A stretch of DNA of 27,308 nt from an uncultured Christensenella sp. (GTDB lineage Bacteria > Bacillota > Clostridia > Christensenellales > Borkfalkiaceae): contig CAJTVA010000019.1 in the NCBI GenBank assembly GCA_910579585.1, positions 1 to 27,308 of the forward strand. The letters are read 5' to 3'. A program made the position numbers and the translations under genes. Each line of letters begins with the position of its first letter. The first letter of the stretch is position 1. Positions 20,862 through 27,308 of the stretch are shown here, piece by piece. The notes beneath the pieces were generated by a model. It was not told the origin of the DNA and did no database searches. It saw only the letters and a list, made by a program, of their open reading frames with translations.

Positions 20862-22194
20862 TTTCTATATTTTCCGTTGAGCTATCCTGCGCCTTTTTTT
20901 CGCCCGTTTCCGTTAAGTTCTCCTGCGCTTCGGCTTTTTTTGCTTTTTGGGCGCGGTAGATTTTGCGGATAAGTTCGAAAATCACCAGCCCCATACCTAT
21001 TATTATATAGATATAATACACTGCGAACCGCCAGGTGAACAGCGCCCACGAAAGAGAAGCCGTAACCGCGATTGCAAGGTAAGCTTTCGCGAGGACGCCC
21101 TCGATAGCGCCCGAGTTGCCGGGCGTGGGGATAATCGCGACCGCCTGGGTGCAGTAGACGTTGAGCGCGACTATCGTTATGAACAAAGAGAAGCCGCCCT
21201 CCGCGGGAAGCGCCGAATATGCTTTAAACACAAAGTACGGGAACGAAAACGACAGGAAAACTTCCGTAAGGCAGAAAAACAGCAACGCGATAAGGTTGAA
21301 CGGCTTTTTAGACATAATCCTGAAGCCCGCGCGGAAGTCGGAAACTACCTTTTCCGCCTTTGCCATAGTCGCTTCCTTGTCCTTTACGATTTTGATTTTA
21401 GCGCCCAGCCCCACTACAAGCGAAGCAAGCCCGCGCGCGAACTTTGGCACGATTGCAAAGGTTACAATCATTATGGGCAGGAACATATTCACAACAAGCC
21501 CAACCCACGCGCCGACGGTGATTATCGTCCGCCATGTCGATTCTATATCGGTTAGCACGAACGTACAGCACGCCATAAGTAAAAGACTTATAAGAGTGTA
21601 GCTGAACATATGGGCAAAATACTTTATAAGCACGACCGCGCTCGACACCCCGCCCGAAAAGCCCTTTTTGTGCAGGTAGTAAATCTGCATAGGCTGACCG
21701 CCCACGGCGAACGGTGTTACGTTATCGTAAAACCTGCCTAAAAGCGCGACTTTAAGGCTCGACCTCGGGTAACATTTGCCCGTAGTCGTTTTCATAATGA
21801 CGAAGTACTTCATCCATTCGGAGAAAATTATTACAAGCAATACTCCGAACGCAATCAGCGCGTAAACCCAGTTACCGCCCGCAAGCGCTTCGCCGAGGCT
21901 GTTCGCGTCGCCGTCTATGTCGCCGACGATTTTGAAAATCAGCCAGATTCCGACTGCGATAACTCCGCAAAGGAACACGTAGCCGACCCAACCGAACTTG
22001 CGCCTTTTGGGCGGCTGTACGGTACTGCCGCCGAAAGCTTTTATCGCTTCGTCAATCTGCGCCTCGTCCTCGTCGATAACGCCGTCGCCGTTCAAATCGG
22101 CTTGGTTACTTTCGGTTTCGGAAGCGGCAATTTTATTAAGTTCTTGTTCCTCGGTTTCCGCGTCTTTTTCGTCGCGGGATTCGTTTTCTTCCAA
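20854..22194 (-). CDS. Flippase-like integral membrane protein (YbhN/MprF-type) with EF-hand tail
   Basis: 446 aa. A soluble acidic N-terminal tail (1-70) is followed by about eight membrane helices of the lysylphosphatidylglycerol-synthase transmembrane/UPF0104 type. Family marks are GRFYDNVTPFAVGGQPMQIYYL and TPGNSGAIEGVLA (core PTPGNSGAIEG). The enzymatic domain of MprF is absent. The tail holds DLNGDGVIDEDE (33-44), which matches all positions of a calcium-binding EF-hand loop. The C-terminus is charged. Such proteins are thought to move lipids or lipid-linked sugars across the membrane. It probably serves the GT4 partner encoded just downstream. Confidence 0.9.
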   Translation of the reverse strand: MEENESRDEKDAETEEQELNKIAASETESNQADLNGDGVIDEDEAQIDEAIKAFGGSTVQPPKRRKFGWVGYVFLCGVIAVGIWLIFKIVGDIDGDANSLGEALAGGNWVYALIAFGVLLVIIFSEWMKYFVIMKTTTGKCYPRSSLKVALLGRFYDNVTPFAVGGQPMQIYYLHKKGFSGGVSSAVVLIKYFAHMFSYTLISLLLMACCTFVLTDIESTWRTIITVGAWVGLVVNMFLPIMIVTFAIVPKFARGLASLVVGLGAKIKIVKDKEATMAKAEKVVSDFRAGFRIMSKKPFNLIALLFFCLTEVFLSFSFPYFVFKAYSALPAEGGFSLFITIVALNVYCTQAVAIIPTPGNSGAIEGVLAKAYLAIAVTASLSWALFTWRFAVYYIYIIIGMGLVIFELIRKIYRAQKAKKAEAQENLTETGEKKAQDSSTENIENE

Positions 22195-22212
22195 AGCCGC
22201 CTCCTTTAAATT

Positions 22213-24015
22213 TTATTTTACGAGTATAGCTTTAATACGCTTAACGCCTGCGGAAACGTTTTCCTGCTTAGCAATTTTAAACGTGCCCAAAAGCCCCGTG
22301 CGTTCCGCGTGGGGCCCGCCGCAGATTTCTTTTGAAAATTCGCCTATGGAATAGGTTTTTACCATTTCGCCGTACTTGCTTTCGAAAAGCCCTGTAAAGC
22401 CCTCTTTTTTAGCTTCTTCCAAGGACATCTCTTTCATAACGACGGGTATATCTTTCTTAATTTGGTCGTTGACGAGCGCTTCCACCGCCGCCACCTCTTC
22501 GGGGGTCAGCTTTCTTGAAAAGTTGAAGTCGAAACGAAGACGCTCTTCGGTAATGTTACTGCCTTTCTGCTCTATGTCGGGCGAGCAGACCTCTTTAAGC
22601 GCCGCGTGCAAAAGGTGCGTTGCGGTGTGCAGGTTCGTCGTTTCTTCCTTGTGGTCGGCAAGTCCGCAGGCAAACTTCTGCTCGCTGCCTGCGCGCGACT
22701 TCGCCTGATGCTCGGCGTAAGCCGCTTCATAGCCCGCGGTATCGACTTTCAAACCCTTTTCGCGCGCCATCTCGTTCGTTATCTCGACGGGGAAGCCGTA
22801 GGTATCGTAAAGGTGGAAAGCCGTCACTCCGTCGATTGTGCCGCCTGCGGGGAGTGCGGAAACGGCTTTTTCAAACTCTTTCAAGCCCTGTTGAAGGGTC
22901 TTGGAGAACTTGTTTTCTTCTTTCTCAAGCTCCTCATATATATGCGCGGAATTCGATTTTAGTTCGGGGTAAACCTGCGCGTACTTGTCTACAAACGTCG
23001 CGGATACCTCTTTCAGCGCGCCCTGCGGCAAGCCTATGTTTCTTCCGAAGCGGACTGCTCTGCGGATAATTCGTCTTAAAATATAGCCCTGGTCGGTGTT
23101 GGAGGGAACTATACCCTTTGTGTCGCCGAGCATAAAGGTCGACGTTCTCACGTGGTCCAAAACAACGCGGAAAGCGCGGGTTACGTCCTCGCTTTCGCCG
23201 TATTTGCGCGAGGTCAGCTCCTCGATTTTTTTGATTGCGTTTTCGAAGATATCGGTTTCGTAAACGCTTGCCTTGCCGTTAAGTATGCACAGCGTGCGCT
23301 CCAAACCCATACCCGTATCGACGTTGCGCTGTTTTAAAGGCTCGTACCCCCCGTCTGCGTTCTTGTTGTACTGCATAAAGACGTCGTTCCAAATTTCGAG
23401 GAACGTACCAGACGGCGCGTTATCGAAGTCGAAAGCGCCGAGTTTAGCCGCCTCTGCGTGGTTGCGTATAACGTGCATTTCGGTATCGGGACCGCAAGGT
23501 CCCGTAGTGCCCGCAGGTCCCCACCAGTTGCCGCTTTTGGGAAGGTAGTAAATATTTTCGGGAAGTATACCGCACTTCTTCCAGATAGCCGCGCTCTCCT
23601 CGTCCTTGGGGCAATCCTTATCGCCCGCAAAGCAGGTCACGGCAATGTCCTTTACGGGTAAGCCGAGGTATTTGTCCGAAGTCAGAAACTCGAACGACCA
23701 GGGTATCATTTCTTCTTTGAAGTAGTCGCCCAACGACCAGTTGCCGAGCATCTCGAAGAATGTACAGTGCGAGCTGTCGCCGACTTCGTCGATATCGCCC
23801 GTTCTCACGCACTTCTGAACGTCGGTAAGGCGCGTGCCTGCGGGGTGCTTTTCACCCAGAAGATAGGGCACCAAGGGGTGCATACCCGCGGTTGTGAATA
23901 AAACCGTGGGGTCGTTTTCGGGAATGAGGGAAGCCGAGGGGATTATTTTATGCCCCTTGTCCTCAAAAAATTTCAGATAAAGCTGTCTTAAAGTTTCCGA
24001 AGTCAGTCGTTTCAT
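22213..24015 (-). CDS. alaS: Alanyl-tRNA synthetase, short form
   Basis: 600 aa instead of about 870. The class II core is complete: FTTAGMHPLVPYL, CTFFEMLGNWSLGDYFK, GNWWGPAGTTGPCGPDTE, and NVDTGMGLER. The tRNA-recognition region continues to about 420. The zinc-type editing pocket is present as HTATH (463-467) and CGGPH (565-569). Two parts are missing: the glycine-rich beta-barrel that normally sits before the editing pocket (no VLDxTxFYxExGGQ), and the whole C-terminal oligomerisation (C-Ala) domain. The frame ends cleanly at TAA and the next gene begins 18 nt later, so it is not a frameshift. It follows cysS by 8 nt. Confidence 0.95.
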   Translation of the reverse strand: MKRLTSETLRQLYLKFFEDKGHKIIPSASLIPENDPTVLFTTAGMHPLVPYLLGEKHPAGTRLTDVQKCVRTGDIDEVGDSSHCTFFEMLGNWSLGDYFKEEMIPWSFEFLTSDKYLGLPVKDIAVTCFAGDKDCPKDEESAAIWKKCGILPENIYYLPKSGNWWGPAGTTGPCGPDTEMHVIRNHAEAAKLGAFDFDNAPSGTFLEIWNDVFMQYNKNADGGYEPLKQRNVDTGMGLERTLCILNGKASVYETDIFENAIKKIEELTSRKYGESEDVTRAFRVVLDHVRTSTFMLGDTKGIVPSNTDQGYILRRIIRRAVRFGRNIGLPQGALKEVSATFVDKYAQVYPELKSNSAHIYEELEKEENKFSKTLQQGLKEFEKAVSALPAGGTIDGVTAFHLYDTYGFPVEITNEMAREKGLKVDTAGYEAAYAEHQAKSRAGSEQKFACGLADHKEETTNLHTATHLLHAALKEVCSPDIEQKGSNITEERLRFDFNFSRKLTPEEVAAVEALVNDQIKKDIPVVMKEMSLEEAKKEGFTGLFESKYGEMVKTYSIGEFSKEICGGPHAERTGLLGTFKIAKQENVSAGVKRIKAILVK

Positions 24016-24023
24016 ATTTCACC

Positions 24024-25415
24024 TTATTTCTTGATTATAGTATATCCGTCTTTGCCGTCTTTTACCGTGTAGCCAAAGCCGTCGATTTTTGCGCGAAGAG
24101 CGTCCGCCTCCGCCCAGTTCTTAGCCTGTTTCGCCTGCCAACGCTTTTCGGCAAGCGCTTTCACGTCCTCGGGAATTTCTACGGGGTTCTTCGCCGCGAC
24201 TTCGGCGAGGTACGCCCCCGCGTCCTTTTTGAAAAGCCCCAACAAAGAATAGGTATTTCTTATCTCGAAAACGTCGTCCGCGCAGGTCTTGTCGCCCTTG
24301 GAAAGCTTTGCGGAAACAGTTTTAAACAGTCCGAATAGCTCCGAGAGGGCAAGCGCGGTGTTGAAGTCCTCGTCCATATCCGCGTCGAACTTTTCACCGA
24401 TTGCCGCGTTGCCGCTTTCACCCTTGCCGAACTTATCCTCGACCGCTTTTATGACGGCGTAGAACTCGGTAAGGTGCTTTTCGGCTTCGGGGAAAAGGTC
24501 GTCAGTAATGTTTATATCGTTTCTGTAGTTATTCGATAAAAGCGCGAACTTAATCGCCTCGTTAGTATACTTCTTCAGTAAATCTTCGAGCAACAGGCTG
24601 TTGCCGAGCGACTTAGACATCTTCTGCCCGTTAACTTTTATAAGCCCGTTGTGCGTCCAGAATTTTGCAAACTGCTTGCCCGTGAGGCTCTCGGTCTGTG
24701 CGATTTCGTTCTCGTGATGGGGGAAAATAAGGTCGCGCCCGCCGCCGTGAATATCTATTTGTTCGCCGAACGCTTTCATATTCATCGCCGAGCACTCTAT
24801 ATGCCAGCCGGGTCTGCCCTTGCCCCAAGGGGAATTCCAACAAATTTCGCCCTCTTTCGCGCCTTTCCAGAGGGCGAAATCGGCGGGCTCGCGCTTGTTT
24901 TCGTCGTTTTCGACGCGCACGCCGTCAAGCATATCTTCAACCGAGCGGTTGGAAAGACAGCCGTAGCGTTTGAAGCTTGAAACCGAGAAATAAACGTCGC
25001 CGTTTTTCGCGGGATAGGCGTGTCCGCTTTCTATAAGGCGGGAAATGAAGTCGATAATGCTATTTATATTTTCGGTGGCTTTGAGCCAAAGCGTGGGGTC
25101 GTCCACGTCGAACTCCGCCATAACCTTGTCTATCTTTTTTATCATTTGGGCGGCGTAAACGTCGGCGGGAACGCCCGCTTCTTTGGCGCGCGCGATTATC
25201 TTGTCGTCAACGTCGGTGTAGTTGCGCGCGTAAGTTACTTTATAGCCGCGCTTTTCAAGGTACTTACGCATAACGTCGTAGATAAGCGCCTGATACGCGT
25301 GCCCGACGTGCGCCTCGCCCGAAACGGTTATACCGCACGCGTACATCTTGACTTTACCCTCTTCAAGCGGGGCAAACTCTTCTTTTCTTCTTGTAAGCGT
25401 GTTGTAAATGCGCAT
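24024..25415 (-). CDS. cysS: Cysteinyl-tRNA synthetase
   Basis: 463 aa class I synthetase. MYACGITVSGEAHVGHAY near the N-terminus holds a zinc Cys and the HIGH-type motif (HVGH). GWHIECSAMN and GGGRDLIFPHHENE are the central zinc/active site motifs, and KMSKS follows at about 270. A DALR-type helical domain and a short basic C-terminal unit complete it. Charges tRNA-Cys. Next to cysE upstream and alaS downstream, all in one direction. It has an AGGAG site. A promoter (TTGGTT, 17 nt, GGTATA) may lie in the 127-bp gap before it. Confidence 0.97.
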   Translation of the reverse strand: MRIYNTLTRRKEEFAPLEEGKVKMYACGITVSGEAHVGHAYQALIYDVMRKYLEKRGYKVTYARNYTDVDDKIIARAKEAGVPADVYAAQMIKKIDKVMAEFDVDDPTLWLKATENINSIIDFISRLIESGHAYPAKNGDVYFSVSSFKRYGCLSNRSVEDMLDGVRVENDENKREPADFALWKGAKEGEICWNSPWGKGRPGWHIECSAMNMKAFGEQIDIHGGGRDLIFPHHENEIAQTESLTGKQFAKFWTHNGLIKVNGQKMSKSLGNSLLLEDLLKKYTNEAIKFALLSNNYRNDINITDDLFPEAEKHLTEFYAVIKAVEDKFGKGESGNAAIGEKFDADMDEDFNTALALSELFGLFKTVSAKLSKGDKTCADDVFEIRNTYSLLGLFKKDAGAYLAEVAAKNPVEIPEDVKALAEKRWQAKQAKNWAEADALRAKIDGFGYTVKDGKDGYTIIKK

Positions 25416-25542
25416 CGTTTACTCCTTTTATATACCAAATCAAAAACGCAGAGAACCAAGCACGGCGCGCGAGGAAGCCCCGAAAAGCTTACCGGACATA
25501 AGTGATTGAGGTTTGCCGCAGTGCAACGCCGCATAGCGCCGT

Positions 25543-26061
25543 TTATATGCGTTTTATTATCCGTGCGGGAACTCCGACAGCCGTAGCATAAGGCGGAACG
25601 TCGCAAAGAACCACCGCCCCCGCGCCTATTTTAGCGTAGTCGCCGACCGTGATGTTGCCCAGGACTTTCGCGCCTGCCGAAATTACGCAGTGCTCGCCCA
25701 CCGTCGGGTGACGCTTGCCCTTTTCCTTACCCGTGCCGCCCAATGTCGCGCCGTGGTATAAAACCGTGCCCGTGCCGACCTTTGCAGTTTCGCCGATAAC
25801 TACGCCCGTGCCGTGGTCTATAAACACGCCCGCGGCTATTTCTGCGGCGGGGTGAATTTCCACGCCCGTCAAAAACCTTGCGAACTGCGAAATTATGCGG
25901 GCGACGAGCTTTAAACGTAGCTTATAAAAACCTTTCGCCAGCCTGTGCAAGCTGAGCGCGTGCACGCCCGAATACGTCAAAAATATTTCGAATTTGTTGC
26001 GCGCGGCAGGGTCGTTTTGCTTCGCCGCGGCAATATCCAGCCTTAATCTTTTAAAAAACAT
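25543..26061 (-). CDS. cysE: Serine O-acetyltransferase, short form
   Basis: 172 aa. Hexapeptide-repeat acyltransferase making O-acetylserine, the precursor of cysteine, from serine and acetyl-CoA. MFFKRLRLDIAAAKQNDPAA and EIFLTYSGVHALSLHRLA fit the short Gram-positive family. IDHGTGVVIGETA holds catalytic residues, and GGTGKEKGKRHPTVG is the acetyl-CoA loop. The open frame continues 40 codons upstream to 26181, but I chose 26061 because the family starts there and the likely promoter (26125-26153) lies inside the longer version. Adjacent cysS suggests joint control of cysteine supply and use. Confidence 0.93.
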   Translation of the reverse strand: MFFKRLRLDIAAAKQNDPAARNKFEIFLTYSGVHALSLHRLAKGFYKLRLKLVARIISQFARFLTGVEIHPAAEIAAGVFIDHGTGVVIGETAKVGTGTVLYHGATLGGTGKEKGKRHPTVGEHCVISAGAKVLGNITVGDYAKIGAGAVVLCDVPPYATAVGVPARIIKRI

Positions 26062-26124
26062 ACCGATTCCAGTGTCTTTACATTCTACGCAAAGGCGCCG
26101 AAACGGGTTCACTGCCACATCTAA

Positions 26125-26153
26125 ATTATAGACAAAAAGGCGGTTAAAAGCAA
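26125..26153 (-). promoter_or_regulatory. Promoter of cysE (and possibly the downstream operon)
   Basis: TTGCTT (26153-26148), 17-nt spacer, TATAAT (26130-26125). The predicted start near 26118 leaves a 57-nt leader to the ATG at 26061. No T-box is recognisable in it. Confidence 0.65.
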
Positions 26154-26216
26154 GCCATTTTATACTGCAAAAAAATAACATTTAACATCTTTGTTTTGAA
26201 AAGCTTGCTCATTTCC

Positions 26217-26245
26217 TTGACAAATTTTTGTTAATATATTACAAT
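26217..26245 (+). promoter_or_regulatory. Promoter of the DeoR-type regulator gene
   Basis: TTGACA (26217-26222), 17-nt spacer, TACAAT (26240-26245). A leader of about 67 nt follows; TTTTATGTGAAAG in it (26277-26289) might be an operator, but no clear dyad is seen. Confidence 0.75.
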
Positions 26246-26318
26246 TGTATCGATAAACGGTGTATATCACGTTGGTTTTATGTGAAAGTTTGTCAAATTA
26301 ACATTATAGGAGTAAGTT

Positions 26319-27077
26319 ATGAAACGGGAAAGAATCGAAGACATTGCAGAAATACTCGATAAGCGCGGCAAAATGACGCTTGAACAGCTTGAAGAGGTTT
26401 TTCCCAACGTCTCGCAAATGACGCTTCGGCGCGACTTATTCCAGCTTGAAGAGGACGGACGGATTATCCGCATTCGCGGCGGCGCTATGTCCGTTAAAGA
26501 AGTTCAGAAAGTTTCGGGCGAGGAGTACACCAAAAAGACCACCATCAACACCGACGCGAAAATCGTAATTGCTCAAAAGGCGGCGGCGCTTATCGACGAG
26601 GGCGCGTGCCTGTTCCTTGACGGCGGCACGACCGCAATGTACCTTGCTAAGGAAATTCCCGATTTGAAGTGCAATATCTTCACGAACGGCATTGCCGTAG
26701 CTATGGAGCTTGCGCAGAAAAAGAATATTTCAATAACCGTAGTCGGCGGGCAGCTTATGAAAGACAACCTTTCCACCGCTTCCCCCGTTGCCAAAGCGTA
26801 TTTCGACAGCACTAACTTCGAAATTGCGATTGTTTCGGCGACGGCGTTCACCCCCGAACACGGCTTTTCCTGCAACTCGCAGATTGAAAGCGAACTTTTA
26901 AAGGACGTTTTCAAGAAAGCAAGACAGGTTTATATGATGCTCGACAGCTCGAAGATAGGCAAAATTAACCCCTATACTTTCGCGCATATCGAGGACATAG
27001 ACGTTCTTATCACCGACGACCACTTCACCAAGGAGTGCAAAGCGCTGTTCGAAGCACAGAACAAGGTTGTTATGTAA
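26319..27077 (+). CDS. DeoR/GlpR-family transcriptional regulator
   Basis: 252 aa. The N-terminal winged helix (1-57: RIEDIAEILDKRGKMTLEQL, then SQMTLRRDLFQLEEDGRI and IRGGAM) is the DeoR type. The C-terminal DeoRC sugar-phosphate-sensing domain (about 75-230) shows LDGGTTAMYLA, VVGGQLM and LDSSKIGK. Members repress sugar or sugar-phosphate catabolism and are released by a phosphorylated intermediate. No sugar gene lies in the window, so the target is unknown; it may act further downstream or on itself. AGGAG precedes the ATG. Divergent from cysE. Confidence 0.94.
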   Translation: MKRERIEDIAEILDKRGKMTLEQLEEVFPNVSQMTLRRDLFQLEEDGRIIRIRGGAMSVKEVQKVSGEEYTKKTTINTDAKIVIAQKAAALIDEGACLFLDGGTTAMYLAKEIPDLKCNIFTNGIAVAMELAQKKNISITVVGGQLMKDNLSTASPVAKAYFDSTNFEIAIVSATAFTPEHGFSCNSQIESELLKDVFKKARQVYMMLDSSKIGKINPYTFAHIEDIDVLITDDHFTKECKALFEAQNKVVM

Positions 27078-27079
27078 GA

Positions 27080-27286
27080 ATGAAAGCGACAAGTTGGGAT
27101 ATAATGAAGCTTGCACAGGCGCTTGACGGGGAGTTTTGCCTTTCGGACTTTACCCCCGACGAGATTGACGAAATGCTCGGACTTTTCGACGAGAATATGA
27201 CGGCGGACGAAATTCGCGAAAAATACTTCGAATATTACGACGACGTTAAGGACAGAACTTTAAAAAAGCATAAATGGAGCGATTAA
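27080..27286 (+). CDS. Small acidic protein of unknown function
   Basis: 68 aa, starting at the ATG at 27080, 2 nt after the stop of the DeoR-type gene, so co-transcribed and probably coupled. The sequence (LAQALDGEFCLSDFTPDEID, then DENMTADEIREKYFEYYDDV, basic KKHKW end) is helical and acidic. An upstream in-frame start at 27035 lies inside the regulator gene and has no support. Family not recognised. Confidence 0.7.
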   Translation: MKATSWDIMKLAQALDGEFCLSDFTPDEIDEMLGLFDENMTADEIREKYFEYYDDVKDRTLKKHKWSD

Positions 27287-27308
27287 TAAAAATTTAAATC
27301 AGGCGGGC

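Noticed and set aside
26062..26181. Longer N-terminus for the serine acetyltransferase
   Set aside because: It would begin upstream of the likely promoter, has no ribosome site, and extends past the family's normal start.

Overview
The window looks like a chromosomal segment of an uncultured, spore-forming Clostridia-type Bacillota, probably an intestinal lineage. The evidence is SpmA/SpmB-type spore maturation proteins, a SipL-like SPOCS/LysM protein, a Veg-family protein, a PPi-type phosphofructokinase, AGGAGG-like ribosome sites and many TTGACA-17-TATAAT promoters. This is inference from gene families; no rRNA or tRNA gene is present to fix the taxonomy.

Region 1 (1-3600) is accessory. 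On the minus strand it reads tyrosine recombinase, reverse transcriptase, Avd-like protein, then a non-coding template repeat (TR), a foldable RNA spacer and a hairpin. This is a diversity-generating retroelement (DGR). The RT carries the DGR form of motif 4 (GIPIGNQTSQ) and YMDD. The TR would read as a C-type-lectin-like C-terminus with 14 AAC/AAT Asn codons ending in AVRPAL. No variable repeat (VR) lies in the window, so the target gene is elsewhere. The start of a probable secreted protein, cut by the window edge at 1-52, is the nearest candidate. Two copies of a 37-bp palindrome lie between it and the DGR.

Region 2 (3600-7850): a metG-tatD operon (minus strand) ends in a clear terminator. 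It is divergent from spmA-spmB (plus strand). A 311-bp gene-free gap with two strong hairpins follows.

Region 3 (7849-15619), minus strand: ispE, a two-TM coiled-coil protein and a cysteine desulfurase form one operon, driven by a promoter that appears to give a leaderless ispE mRNA. Upstream come veg and a sipL-like gene, an acidic zinc-ribbon protein, and a 767-aa surface protein with both a possible lipobox and a C-terminal membrane anchor.

Region 4 (15733-19500): a small Ala/Pro-rich protein, PPi-phosphofructokinase, a small lipoprotein, a divergent pair (68-aa protein and XRE regulator) with two shared operator-like sites, and the ribosomal operon rplM-rpsI.

Region 5 (19701-27308): cysE, cysS, alaS, a flippase-like membrane protein and a GT4 glycosyltransferase run in series on the minus strand. 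Divergent from cysE is a DeoR/GlpR-type regulator followed by a 68-aa acidic protein. The alaS product is unusually small: it lacks the C-Ala domain and also the glycine-rich beta-barrel half of the editing module.

The most noteworthy content is the recombinase-linked DGR with no local VR, the minimal AlaRS, the leaderless ispE promoter inside a hairpin, and a perfect EF-hand loop on the cytoplasmic tail of the flippase-like protein.
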